Assembly: GCA_029881495.1 (NCBI GenBank)
Contig: JAOUMJ010000008.1
Span: 39,160-103,159, forward strand
Length of the DNA stretch: 64,000 nucleotides
DNA from: Nitrospinota bacterium
Lineage (GTDB): Bacteria > Nitrospinota_A > UBA7883 > JACRGQ01
Reading direction: 5' to 3'
The notes beneath the pieces were generated by a model. That model was not told the DNA's origin and did not search any database. It saw nothing but the letters and a program-made list of their open reading frames with translations. Made by a program: the position numbers and the translations under genes. Within the stretch, counting starts at the first letter, position 1; each line of letters opens with the position of its first letter. Positions 51,502-60,546 of this stretch are shown here, one piece after another.

Positions 51502-52569
51502 TTACTCACTTGCCATAAAACGTGTGATGTCGTTATAGAACGCGAATGCCATCAAGGTTATCAAAAGGAATATCCCTACCTGCTGGGCGATCTCTCTCCC
51601 CTTCAGGCTCACCGGCCCCCCTTTTATCGCCTCAATAGCAAAAAACATTATGTGTCCGCCGTCAAGGATCGGTACAGGGAGAAGGTTAAGGAAACCGAGG
51701 TTCACCGAAAGGACACCCATGAACATCAACAGTGGGATCAATCCTGCCTGAGCTTGGTCGCCTGCGATCTTGAAGATCATCAGCGGCCCGCCGATTGTAT
51801 TCGCGGGGACGATCTGTTGCACCATTTTTACAATTACCATACCGGTCAGGTAAATTATCTCTATCATCTTCTTAGTGCCAAGATATGCGGCGGTGAAGGG
51901 GTCGTATCTTTTGAATACAGTGTCGGGGCTTATCCCTATGCGCCCAACGCGAATATCCTCACCAAAAATGGTCTTGGACGACTGCGCTTCGGGCGTGATG
52001 GAAACGTATCTAATAGAGCCGGTTTCCGGCTGAATAGTCAGTTCAAGCTGTTTGTCCGGCGCTTGACCGATGACCTCCGAGAGTTCGGACCATGAGGATA
52101 TTTCCTTGCCGTCGATTTCGACAATCCTGTCGCCGGAGATGATCCCGACGCCATGTGCAGGCGATCCTGCCACGACAGTCTTGATCTTAGTATCAGGCAC
52201 ATCTATGCCGATCATGTAAACAAGCATGAATACCAGCGCCGCGAAAATAAGATTCGCAAGAGGCCCGGCAAAAACAATAAGGAACCTTCGCCACACAGCC
52301 TTGCTATTGAAGGAAATTTCCGGATTTTCCGGAACGGGGGCGTCTTCCCCTTCCTCGTCGCCGACCATCTTTACGTATCCGCCGAACGGTATCCATGCAA
52401 CGATGAACTCTGTTTCGCCGATTTTCTTCTGCCACATCGGTCGTCCAAAGCCGATTGAAAATTTCTCGACGCCGACCCCCATTTTTCTGGCCATCCAGAA
52501 GTGTCCCCATTCGTGGACTATTATCAGTATTCCAAGGACAAAAATTGCGGACACGACGTATAGCAGCAT
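51502..52569 (-). CDS. rseP: RIP/site-2 protease RseP
   Basis: A 355-residue intramembrane zinc protease for regulated proteolysis of anti-sigma factors or signal-peptide remnants. VHEWGHFWMARKMGV, FGRPMWQKKIGETEF, PFGGYVKMVGDEEGED, a PDZ domain (about 125-200) and NLLPVPILDGGHIMFF. Only one PDZ domain, against two in E. coli RseP. It follows lolA by 7 bases at the distal part of the lpxC-fusion operon. Confidence 0.92.
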   Translation of the reverse strand: MLLYVVSAIFVLGILIIVHEWGHFWMARKMGVGVEKFSIGFGRPMWQKKIGETEFIVAWIPFGGYVKMVGDEEGEDAPVPENPEISFNSKAVWRRFLIVFAGPLANLIFAALVFMLVYMIGIDVPDTKIKTVVAGSPAHGVGIISGDRIVEIDGKEISSWSELSEVIGQAPDKQLELTIQPETGSIRYVSITPEAQSSKTIFGEDIRVGRIGISPDTVFKRYDPFTAAYLGTKKMIEIIYLTGMVIVKMVQQIVPANTIGGPLMIFKIAGDQAQAGLIPLLMFMGVLSVNLGFLNLLPVPILDGGHIMFFAIEAIKGGPVSLKGREIAQQVGIFLLITLMAFAFYNDITRFMASE

Positions 52570-52576
52570 TTGAATA

Positions 52577-53239
52577 TTACTCCAGTTTTAGGTTCGGCAG
52601 TCTTACAGCTTCGACACCCTTTGGTGTTTTAAAGTTAAAGCTGTCATCGTTCATATCTCCATTTATGGCGATATCGAAAAACTCGATATCGGTTCTGTTA
52701 TCGGCCCAATCAATAATTGAAATAGAGCGGATTCTCCAGTTTTTTGAATCTACGCCAATGAGTATCCGCGTAACGGAAATGGATTCCTTTTTCGGTATTA
52801 ACTCAAGCCTTATTTCCTTTGATATTCTATCTTTATTTTCCCCGGTAGCCAACCTTATCGTGAAAATTTCTTTCAACGCGTATTCCCCAGCCAGAAACAG
52901 AGCGGGGGAGCTGGTGTTGATCACGTTCCCGATCTTCTCGACCAGCACCTGATTCTCCTCCGGGATATAAAGATAAATGTTTTTCCCGTTTGACACGATT
53001 ATCTGCTCATCCGGTGGATCGTATGTCCACCGCATCATGAGACGCTTTTTCATCTTGACCTTGCCGGTTGATTTCTCGGAATCTTCCATACCTGCGTCAT
53101 GGAAAGTTTGCCTGAATTTCGCGCTCATGGTTCGCATGGAGGCGAATTCTTTTTCGACGTTTTCAATTATCTCCTTCTCCGAAAATGCGTGGGTCAGGGA
53201 AGGGGTTAAGATCATTAAAAAGATCATTGCCGTTCTCAT
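52577..53239 (-). CDS. lolA: Outer-membrane lipoprotein carrier LolA
   Basis: Periplasmic chaperone carrying lipoproteins from LolCDE to the outer membrane. True start ATG 53239, overlapping the rhomboid stop (ATGA), with signal peptide MRTAMIFLMILTPSLTHAFS. The mature part has FASMRTMSAKFRQTFHD, GKVKMKKRLMMRWTYDPPDE, QIIVSNGKNIYLYIPEENQV and the late FNFKTPKGVEAV. About 220 residues, matching the family. Confidence 0.88.
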   Translation of the reverse strand: MRTAMIFLMILTPSLTHAFSEKEIIENVEKEFASMRTMSAKFRQTFHDAGMEDSEKSTGKVKMKKRLMMRWTYDPPDEQIIVSNGKNIYLYIPEENQVLVEKIGNVINTSSPALFLAGEYALKEIFTIRLATGENKDRISKEIRLELIPKKESISVTRILIGVDSKNWRIRSISIIDWADNRTDIEFFDIAINGDMNDDSFNFKTPKGVEAVRLPNLKLE

Positions 53240-53895
53240 GCGGGCAGCTCCTTCCCAAGCCTGAAAAAGGGGTAGAGGATGATCCCGGCCAGAAAACCCC
53301 CCACATGGCTTCCCCAGGCTATCTGGTCGGCGTTTCCTATCGACATGATCTGTACCAAAAACCAGGTGGTGATCAGGAGCCAGGCCGGTAAGGGAAATAT
53401 TTTTACAATGATAAAAAACCAAAAGAGTGTATGAACCTTTGCGCGCGGAAACGCTATCAGGTATGCGGCTAGAATGCCGGATACCGCACCGCTCGCGCCG
53501 ACCAACGGCAGATCTGAATTTGTAAACTGGTAAATGTGGGCAAATACCGCCGCTATTCCGCAAAGGATATAAAAAAGCATGAATTGGAAATGGCCAAAAA
53601 TGTCTTCAATATTGTTTCCGAATATCCAGAGGAACAGCATGTTGCCCGCGATATGCATCAGCCCCCCATGCAGGAACATGGAGGTTATTATGGTTATCCC
53701 GATCGGGTATGGAATAGTTGGCTCAACGTCCCGCATATTGAGGATCTCCAGCGGGGTAACGCCGTACTGGAACAAATAGAGATTGAAATGTCCTGAGGTG
53801 GCCTGAGCAAAAAAGATCCCGGCATTCGCTACTATCAACGCCATGGTAATGTAGGATATGTTTTTAGTGGGATTTGTATCGTAAAGAGGTATCAT
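53236..53895 (-). CDS. Rhomboid family intramembrane serine protease
   Basis: A 219-residue protein with six membrane helices. Catalytic Ser in VGASGAVSGILAAY and His in WGSHVGGFLAG, plus the conserved MFLHGGLMHIAGNMLFLWIF helix pair with the Asn. Cuts membrane-spanning substrates; the natural target is unknown. It overlaps its neighbours on both sides by 4 bases, so it is a firm member of the lpxC-fusion operon. Confidence 0.92.
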   Translation of the reverse strand: MIPLYDTNPTKNISYITMALIVANAGIFFAQATSGHFNLYLFQYGVTPLEILNMRDVEPTIPYPIGITIITSMFLHGGLMHIAGNMLFLWIFGNNIEDIFGHFQFMLFYILCGIAAVFAHIYQFTNSDLPLVGASGAVSGILAAYLIAFPRAKVHTLFWFFIIVKIFPLPAWLLITTWFLVQIMSIGNADQIAWGSHVGGFLAGIILYPFFRLGKELPA

Positions 53896-54311
53896 TCCCC
53901 GACCTCTCTAAGATTGAATCCGTTTCTCAACAGCATGGCGGCGGTTACACCGATTTTGGGAGAAAGGCCGCATGACGGACTTTTCGATTTAAGGAATATA
54001 ATTTCCGGAGAAACAATATTTCCAAGCGCGGCAGTTTTTTCAGCCCCTTTTATCATCTGTTCCGTTCTGTCTGTCCCGTCCGAGTCCATAATGCGAGCGC
54101 GATTATCAATTACATCATTGCCGTCGCCATCGATTATCTGCACACGCTTGCGGGGAATTCCCATCTCGCCGAATATTTCGGGACAAAAAGGGATAACCAG
54201 ACCCTTCGTAAACAGGGTAGAGAGATCGGCATCCTCTCTTGATGTGCCGTCATACCGGCAATTGACTCCGGCAAGGCAGGCGGAGGCCATATATTTAATC
54301 TTTCCTTCCAT
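53892..54311 (-). CDS. DUF523 family protein
   Basis: A 139-residue cytoplasmic protein: ASACLAGVNCRYDGTSREDA, FCPEIFGEMGIPRKRVQI and ILKSKSPSCGLSP (here FLKSKSPSCGLSP), with three conserved Cys. These motifs define DUF523, a family related to the YbbK-type proteins, with a possible thiouridine-desulfurase or iron-sulfur role that I cannot verify here. It overlaps purN by 17 bases. Confidence 0.88.
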   Translation of the reverse strand: MEGKIKYMASACLAGVNCRYDGTSREDADLSTLFTKGLVIPFCPEIFGEMGIPRKRVQIIDGDGNDVIDNRARIMDSDGTDRTEQMIKGAEKTAALGNIVSPEIIFLKSKSPSCGLSPKIGVTAAMLLRNGFNLREVGE

Positions 54312-54933
54312 CGCTGTTATGTACCGTCACCACTCCATTTTTTATGGTTATTCTTTTTTCAAGAAGCGCGGAGATTACTTTGGGATAAATGAGATGCTCC
54401 TGTTCGAGGATCCTTTCCGAAAGTGCCTGCACGGAATCGTTCTGGTTCACCTTTACCTTTGCCTGCATGATAATCGGCCCGGTATCCACGCCGCTGTCGA
54501 CAAAGTGAACTGTGCATCCCGATTCTTCCACCCCCGCGTCAAGCGCCTGCCTTTGGGCCTCCAGCCCCGGAAATGAAGGGAGTAACGAGGGGTGGATGTT
54601 GATGATCCTGTTTGGAAATGCCGCTACGACATTTTCACCCAGTATTCTCATGAATCCGGCGAGGCATATATATTCTACCCCCCTGCTTGCCAGTTCGCTC
54701 TTTATCCCCTCTCCGTAGGCTATGCGGCCCTTATGTTTTTTGGGGTCAAGGAAAACCGTTTCGATCCCATGTTCAGCGGCGATGGTCAGTGCTTTGGCGT
54801 CCAGGTTATCGCTAAGCACTACTCTTGGAAAGTAAGGGACGATATTTTTTGTAACAGCTTCCAGGAGAGCTTGGAGGTTGCTTCCTCGGCCCGAGGCCAG
54901 AACAGCGTACTCCGGGATCAATTTCGGGGGCAT
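54295..54933 (-). CDS. purN: Phosphoribosylglycinamide formyltransferase PurN
   Basis: Transfers the formyl group from 10-formyl-THF to GAR in purine synthesis. 212 residues. Motifs: VLASGRGSNLQALLEA, ICLAGFMRILG, RIINIHPSLLPSFPGLEAQRQ with the catalytic His, and GCTVHFVDSGVDTGPIIMQ with the catalytic Asp. Its start lies 7 bases after the LpxC-fusion stop; a purine gene in an envelope operon probably reflects growth-rate coupling or chance. Confidence 0.95.
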   Translation of the reverse strand: MPPKLIPEYAVLASGRGSNLQALLEAVTKNIVPYFPRVVLSDNLDAKALTIAAEHGIETVFLDPKKHKGRIAYGEGIKSELASRGVEYICLAGFMRILGENVVAAFPNRIINIHPSLLPSFPGLEAQRQALDAGVEESGCTVHFVDSGVDTGPIIMQAKVKVNQNDSVQALSERILEQEHLIYPKVISALLEKRITIKNGVVTVHNSDGRKD

Positions 54934-54940
54934 AGTGGAT

Positions 54941-56977
54941 TTAAAGAGTTTCCCGTATTTTTTTAAGCATTGCGATGTTTTCGGTATGACCAGTCAGCCT
55001 GGCTGATATCTTGCCGATAAGCGGTCTACCCAGAAGGTACATATCGCCAAGTATGTCGAGTATCTTGTGCCGCGCGAACTCATCCTCAAAGCGCAGGGTG
55101 GTATTCACTATTTTTTCATCATCTACCAGGATGACGTTCGTGAGCTTCCCCCCTTCCGCGAGTCCGGCCTCTTCGAAATTTTTAATGTCGGAAACAAATC
55201 CGAATGTTCTCGCGGGCGCGATCTCTGTCTTGAAAAATTCAAGGCCATTCATTTTAAAAACCGCGTCCATCTTGCCTACCGGTTGCGGGTAGTCCATGTG
55301 ATAGTGGATCTCGAGCTTGTCGGACGGTTCTATCGTGAGGGATTTTGTACGGTTATCGCCTTCACCTATCGTGATTGGAGCGGTTATGATTATCGGCTCG
55401 ATCTCGTCGTCCTGTTCCACAACGCCCGCATGCTCGATCAGCTTGCAAAACGCCGCCGCGGAACCATCCATGATCGGCACCTCATCGTTTACTTTTAACA
55501 GTGCGTTGGTGATGCCGTAAATATGGAGCGTTGCCATTATGTGCTCGATTGTTTTCACGCTAGTGCCACCGAACTTTATTGATGTCGCATATCCTGTAGT
55601 ATCCACATGGTCGACAAGCGCGGCAACCTGCCTGCCGGATGATATATCCCCGAATATGATACCGCTCCTGGGAGGGAGTGGAGAGATTATCAGTCCGGTT
55701 TTTGTTCCCGAATGGAGGCCCAGGCCGGTAAGGACGACACTCTGGCCGATGGTCTTCTGCAGGTATGTTCTCCCTTTCTTCTTCATTCTCTTTTTTGTGG
55801 TATTTTCTCTCTTGGTGAGGAACCTTTCCGTGGACGAATTGCTCTTCTTCTTGAGCGAATAGTCAAATGCGATGTCGGATTGTTCGATAAGGTGGGCAGG
55901 GCAAGACATCAGCGTGTTCTCAATGACGCTTTGCAGCTCTTTTACGTTACCGGGCCATGGGTAAGAGATCATCCTGTCCATTGCCTTTTCGGAAACGTCG
56001 ACGTCGGGTTTACCGAAATCCTCAGAAGCGTGGCCGACAAAATAAATTATCAATTCGGATATGTCCTCTTCACGTTCCCTTAGCGCGGGGAGGCGCAGCT
56101 CGTGTTTTTTAAAAAAAACCTTAAGGCTGGCATCCATATTCTTGATTTTCCTGTTCGCCGAGGTTTGGAGAGACGCGATAAAACGAACCGTCTTTTTCCT
56201 TTTTCCGTTTTGAAGTTTAATAAGCGCCGCGATTCTCTTCTGGATTTTTGTGTCAAACAGGTTCGGGTTTGCCATGAATACCGTTCCGGTAATTTTGCTG
56301 AACTTCGAGTTCTTCGCTGAAAGGTCCTCATTTAGCGGTCCGAATAGTTTTTCAAAGGCTGAAGTTGTCAGGTCTATTGAATCCACGGTGATGAACGGTT
56401 CGTCCTGGAGCTTTGAGTTTTGGTGGATATAGGAAGCGGTGTATTGCTTCCCTGTGCCGTCTTCGCCGATTATTAAAACAGGGTCGAAGGTTTTTGAAGC
56501 CTTGGTAGCCTGTTTTAATACTTCTCTCATCGCGGCAGATTTGGCCACATAACGGTACTCCCCCTTTTTTCCTATTACTGCATTTTTACTCTTTTTTCCG
56601 CTCCTCTTCTGTTTCAGCACCGAGTGGATAGTCTCAAGAACCGTATCGAGTGAAAGCGGTTTTTCAATGAAGTTGTGTGCCCCAAGCTTCGTCGCCCTTA
56701 CCGCTGTGTCTATCGAACCATGTCCCGAGATCATTATCACGTCGACATCCATTTTCCGTTTGCGTATTTCGCGAAGTGTCTGCAATCCGTCTTTACGTCC
56801 GGGGAGCCAAATGTCCAGAAGCACGAGGTCGAAGGCTTTTTCCTTGAGTATTTCGAGAGCCTTGTCGCCGCTTTGGGTGATATCTACTTCGTAACCTTCG
56901 TCGGTAAGGATGCCGTTGAGGGATTCTGTTATATTTTCCTCGTCATCAACTACCAGGATGCTGCCTTTTTTGTTCAT
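54941..56977 (-). CDS. Response-regulator receiver and degenerate AAA+ domain fused to LpxC
   Basis: A 678-residue three-part protein. Residues 5-120: receiver domain with Asp11-Asp12, phospho-acceptor Asp55 (LLDIWLPG) and conserved SGHGSID and Lys106. Residues 141-385: NtrC-type AAA+ with Walker A GEDGTGKQ (171-178), but no GAFTGA loop and no acidic Walker B (GTVFMANP, 231-238); LPALREREEDI and PWPGNVKELQ remain. There is no Fis HTH: residues 402-678 are a complete LpxC with TIEHIMATLH (His479), HKILDILGD (His637, Asp641) and TGHTENI (His664), the zinc and catalytic residues of UDP-3-O-acyl-GlcNAc deacetylase. An internal ATG at codon 398 could also yield free LpxC. Confidence 0.93.
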   Translation of the reverse strand: MNKKGSILVVDDEENITESLNGILTDEGYEVDITQSGDKALEILKEKAFDLVLLDIWLPGRKDGLQTLREIRKRKMDVDVIMISGHGSIDTAVRATKLGAHNFIEKPLSLDTVLETIHSVLKQKRSGKKSKNAVIGKKGEYRYVAKSAAMREVLKQATKASKTFDPVLIIGEDGTGKQYTASYIHQNSKLQDEPFITVDSIDLTTSAFEKLFGPLNEDLSAKNSKFSKITGTVFMANPNLFDTKIQKRIAALIKLQNGKRKKTVRFIASLQTSANRKIKNMDASLKVFFKKHELRLPALREREEDISELIIYFVGHASEDFGKPDVDVSEKAMDRMISYPWPGNVKELQSVIENTLMSCPAHLIEQSDIAFDYSLKKKSNSSTERFLTKRENTTKKRMKKKGRTYLQKTIGQSVVLTGLGLHSGTKTGLIISPLPPRSGIIFGDISSGRQVAALVDHVDTTGYATSIKFGGTSVKTIEHIMATLHIYGITNALLKVNDEVPIMDGSAAAFCKLIEHAGVVEQDDEIEPIIITAPITIGEGDNRTKSLTIEPSDKLEIHYHMDYPQPVGKMDAVFKMNGLEFFKTEIAPARTFGFVSDIKNFEEAGLAEGGKLTNVILVDDEKIVNTTLRFEDEFARHKILDILGDMYLLGRPLIGKISARLTGHTENIAMLKKIRETL

Positions 56978-57034
56978 TTACCTAATAATACATCTTTTTT
57001 TTCTTGTACGACAGACGGTGATTCTCCCGGTATT

Positions 57035-58093
57035 TTACCGGGGAAAATTCTCCGGCGGCTTTATCCCCTGCCACCCGATCCCTTCCAGCGTCGACATGAA
57101 GGCGGTCAGATCAGCTATTTCGTTTTTGCTGAGATTAAGAGGGAATATTTTTTCGCTCAGGTACGGATTCCCTTCCCCCCCCTTATTGTAGAATTCCATA
57201 ACCTCTTGTAGGGTCTCTACGCTTCCATCGTGCATGTACGGCGCGGTTTTGGTTATTTCGCGCAGGGTAGGGGTCTTGAATGCACCCTTGTCTTTCTCCA
57301 CTCCGGTTACAAGGTATCTCCCCAGGTCGGGATTGGAATCCGCCATCCCGACCCCGATGTTATGAAACTTTTCATCTGTAAAATTCGGCCCCGAATGGCA
57401 GATGGCGCACATGCCCTTTCCCGTAAAAAGGCGCATCCCCCGCTCTTCGCTATCAGAAAGAACTTTTTCATTTCCCGGCGCATACTGGTCGTACCTTGAG
57501 TTGCCGGAGAGGACCGTCCTTTCAAACGCGGCGATCGCTCGCGCAAGATCGTCCATATTTACGTCGCGATCGAATACTTTTCGGAACATCTCACGGTAAC
57601 CTTCGATTGAGGCGATTCTCGCTACTGCTTCGTCGGCATTTTTCAGCCCATGTTCTATTGGGTTCGTAAGCGGCCCTTTCGCCTGCTCTTCAAGTGATCC
57701 GGCACGTCCGTCCCAGAATTGAAGGGTGCTGAAAACACGGTTGATAACAGTGGGCGCGCTCCTGTTCCCCTGTTCACCACCTATCCCGGTGGAAACAGCG
57801 GCGCCATCCGTAAAGGCGTTATCGGGATTATGGCATGTCGCGCAAGCAACAGTGCCATCCCCGGAAAGTCTTTCATCGAAAAAAAGGAGATATCCGAGCT
57901 TTACCTTTTCAAGGGTCATCGGGTTATCTGGCGGGACGATGTATTTTTCAATTTCAAGGCCAAGAGGCAGCTGAAGCTCCGGCTCCTTTGCAGATTTGAT
58001 GAACGCTACGATGCCAAGGATTAAAAAAATCAGAAATGCAGAAATTACAGGCAATTTTGATTCCCTGCTGTCGTTCTCTGTTTTGTTGGTCAT
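57035..58093 (-). CDS. Diheme cytochrome c peroxidase, membrane-anchored
   Basis: Reduces hydrogen peroxide in the periplasm with electrons from c-type cytochromes. 352 residues. N-terminal membrane anchor (about 14-32, LPVISAFLIFLILGIVAFI), peroxidatic heme site CATCHNPDNAFTDG, electron-transfer heme site CAICHSGPNFTDEKFHNIG, and the Met ligand region APYMHDGSVETLQEVMEFY. MauG/CcpA family architecture intact. It lies upstream of the LpxC fusion on the same strand (57-base gap) and divergent from sufB. Confidence 0.92.
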   Translation of the reverse strand: MTNKTENDSRESKLPVISAFLIFLILGIVAFIKSAKEPELQLPLGLEIEKYIVPPDNPMTLEKVKLGYLLFFDERLSGDGTVACATCHNPDNAFTDGAAVSTGIGGEQGNRSAPTVINRVFSTLQFWDGRAGSLEEQAKGPLTNPIEHGLKNADEAVARIASIEGYREMFRKVFDRDVNMDDLARAIAAFERTVLSGNSRYDQYAPGNEKVLSDSEERGMRLFTGKGMCAICHSGPNFTDEKFHNIGVGMADSNPDLGRYLVTGVEKDKGAFKTPTLREITKTAPYMHDGSVETLQEVMEFYNKGGEGNPYLSEKIFPLNLSKNEIADLTAFMSTLEGIGWQGIKPPENFPR

Positions 58094-58221
58094 GGTTTCT
58101 TTTTCGCTCGAAGTTGGAAATGTTGTTAAAAAATAGTTGCGGTATCGGCCTGTTTATTGGGTACGATTCAATTGTGACGTAGAGTCCATCCGCTTTCAAG
58201 CTGGAACTGGTAAAAAAGGTT

Positions 58222-58250
58222 TTGCGTTTTGGGCGATGAAGATATATCAT
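58222..58250 (+). promoter_or_regulatory. Candidate promoter of the suf operon
   Basis: TTGCGT (58222-58227) and TATCAT (58245-58250) with 17-base spacing, about 54 bases before the sufB ATG. No obvious IscR- or Rrf2-type site was recognised in the 210-base gap. Confidence 0.4.
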
Positions 58251-58303
58251 GGAATACCTTAGGAAAATAGTAGAGATTAGATTTTATTTGAAAGGCGCTC
58301 GGC

Positions 58304-59758
58304 ATGGCATCAGAGGAAAAACCGAAAGTTTCAGAACTCGTTGAAAATCGTGAGTATAAATACGGTTTTGTCACCGACGTCGAATCGAATGCTCTCCCGA
58401 AAGGGCTTGAAGAGTGGACTGTAAACGAGATATCCAAACTCAAGGAAGAGCCGGAATTCATGCGCGAGTTCCGGCTTCAGGCGCTGAAGAAATGGAAGGA
58501 GATGTCCCCTCCCGACTGGGCGAACCTCAAATTTCCCCCGCTCGATTTCCAGGACATGTCTTACTACTCCGCGCCAAAGGTAAAGAAAAAATATGAATCG
58601 ATCGACGACGTTCCAAAGGAGATACTCGCAACCTATGAAAAGCTAGGCATCCCGCTGACGGAGCAGAAGAGGCTGGCAGGGGTGGCGGTTGACGCGGTTT
58701 TCGACTCCGTAAGCGTAGCGACGACACATCAGAAAAAACTGGCAGAGCAGGGGATAATATTCTGTTCCATCTCGGAGGCGGTCGAGAAGCATCCGGAGCT
58801 TATAAAGAAATATCTGGGAACAGTGGTTCCCGTGAGCGACAATTTTTACGCCGCGCTCAACAGCGCGGTCTTTTCGGACGGCTCGTTCGTATATATTCCC
58901 CCAAACACAAGGTGCCCGATGGAGCTTTCGACCTACTTCAGAATAAACACGGAAGGGACGGGGCAGTTTGAAAGGACTCTGATAATCGCCGACAAGGGGA
59001 GTTACGTTTCATATATAGAAGGTTGCACGGCTCCCCAGTACGACACCAATCAGCTTCACGCGGCGATAGTAGAGCTGGTAGCTCTTGACGATGCCGAGAT
59101 AAAATATTCAACAGTGCAGAACTGGTACGCAGGCGATCCGGTGACCGGCAAGGGGGGGATTTTCAATTTCGTCGTGAAGCGCGGGAAATGCCAGGGGAAG
59201 AACTCAAAGATATCCTGGACGCAGATAGAGACAGGTTCCGCGATAACATGGAAATATCCAAGCACTATCCTTCTCGGCGACAACTCGACCGGCGAATTTT
59301 ACTCCGTTGCCCTCACTACAGGCCATCAGCAGGCCGATACAGGGACGAAGATGATACATGTGGGGAAGAACACCCGCTCCGTCATAATTTCGAAAGGTAT
59401 CTCCGCCGACAAGGCGTCGAATACATACAGAGGTCTTGTACGCGTATCCCCCACGGCGAAGGGGGCGAGGAATTACACGCAGTGCGATTCGATGCTGGTC
59501 GGCCACGAATGCAGCGCGCATACCTTCCCCTATATAGACGCGGCGGAGAGTTCGGCGCAGCTGGAACATGAGGCCTCCACTTCAAAGATAAGCGAGGAAC
59601 AGCTTTTCTATTTCCAGCAGCGGGGTATCAAGAAGGAAGACGCGATCAATTCGATAATAAACGGTTTTTGTAAAGATGTTTTTAAACAGTTGCCGATGGA
59701 GTTCGCCGTGGAAGCGACAAAACTTCTTGGCATGAAACTGGAAAATTCGGTAGGCTGA
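58304..59758 (+). CDS. sufB: Fe-S cluster assembly scaffold SufB
   Basis: Scaffold subunit of SufBC2D, assembling iron-sulfur clusters. 484 residues. Conserved [14 protein letters not shown]-like start, [39 protein letters not shown] (Cys equivalent to E. coli 254), [19 protein letters not shown] (Cys 405 region) and [10 protein letters not shown] (His-Glu ligands). First gene of sufBCDS; no sufA, sufE, sufU or Suf regulator gene is in the window. Confidence 0.96.
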   Translation: MASEEKPKVSELVENREYKYGFVTDVESNALPKGLEEWTVNEISKLKEEPEFMREFRLQALKKWKEMSPPDWANLKFPPLDFQDMSYYSAPKVKKKYESIDDVPKEILATYEKLGIPLTEQKRLAGVAVDAVFDSVSVATTHQKKLAEQGIIFCSISEAVEKHPELIKKYLGTVVPVSDNFYAALNSAVFSDGSFVYIPPNTRCPMELSTYFRINTEGTGQFERTLIIADKGSYVSYIEGCTAPQYDTNQLHAAIVELVALDDAEIKYSTVQNWYAGDPVTGKGGIFNFVVKRGKCQGKNSKISWTQIETGSAITWKYPSTILLGDNSTGEFYSVALTTGHQQADTGTKMIHVGKNTRSVIISKGISADKASNTYRGLVRVSPTAKGARNYTQCDSMLVGHECSAHTFPYIDAAESSAQLEHEASTSKISEEQLFYFQQRGIKKEDAINSIINGFCKDVFKQLPMEFAVEATKLLGMKLENSVG

Positions 59759-59788
59759 CGCCGCCAAAAAAAAGAGTGAAAGGGCAGG

Positions 59789-60544
59789 ATGCTTGAGATA
59801 AAGGATTTAAAGGCTGGATTCAAAGGGGGGGAGATTCTGAAAGGTGTCTCCCTGAAAGTGAACAAAGGTGAAGTGCACTCCATAATGGGGCCGAACGGTT
59901 CCGGTAAAAGCACATTGTCGAAGGTGCTTGTGGGGCACCCCTCATATTCGGTCAGTTCCGGGAGTGTAACGCTGGACGGAAAAGATCTCCTCGATATGGA
60001 CCCGGAGGATCGCGCCACTGCTGGACTCTTTCTTGCCTACCAGTATCCCGTGGAAGTGCCGGGGGTAAACAATGTCGAATTCCTTAGAATGGCATACAAC
60101 GCGAAGCTGAAAAGCGCGGGGAAAGAGGAGATCGATCCGCTTGATTTCGAGGAGATCATAGATTCGAAAATGAAAATGCTCGGGATGGACTCGCGGTTCA
60201 AGGAGCGCGCGGTAAACGAGGGCTTTTCAGGCGGCGAGAAAAAGAAGAACGAAATACTGCAGATGGCGGTGCTCGATCCCGTCGTCTCCGTGCTTGACGA
60301 GATAGATTCCGGCCTCGACATAGACGCGCTTAAAACCGTGGCGGAGGGTGTGAACAGGCTGAGGAGCGGGAACAACGCGATAATCGTCATTACCCACTTT
60401 CCGAGGATACTTGAGTATATAAAGCCGGACCACGTTCATGTTTTCAGTGCGGGTAGGATCGTGAAATCGGGCGATTCTAAGCTGGCGCATGAGCTGGAGG
60501 TCAGCGGATACGACGGATACATAAACGGCGGGGCCGGGAAATAG
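59789..60544 (+). CDS. sufC: Fe-S cluster assembly ATPase SufC
   Basis: ABC-type ATPase of the SufBCD complex, 251 residues. Walker A GPNGSGKST, Q-loop AYQYPVEVPGV, signature FSGGEKKKNEILQM, Walker B SVLDEIDSGLD and the H-loop ITHFPRIL. All catalytic elements present. Soluble, with no membrane domain, as in the family. Confidence 0.97.
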   Translation: MLEIKDLKAGFKGGEILKGVSLKVNKGEVHSIMGPNGSGKSTLSKVLVGHPSYSVSSGSVTLDGKDLLDMDPEDRATAGLFLAYQYPVEVPGVNNVEFLRMAYNAKLKSAGKEEIDPLDFEEIIDSKMKMLGMDSRFKERAVNEGFSGGEKKKNEILQMAVLDPVVSVLDEIDSGLDIDALKTVAEGVNRLRSGNNAIIVITHFPRILEYIKPDHVHVFSAGRIVKSGDSKLAHELEVSGYDGYINGGAGK

Positions 60545-60546
60545 AA

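Noticed and set aside
52577-53563. Long version of the lolA frame reaching into the rhomboid gene
   Set aside because: The signal peptide begins at 53239; the extra 108 residues are an out-of-frame copy of rhomboid coding sequence.
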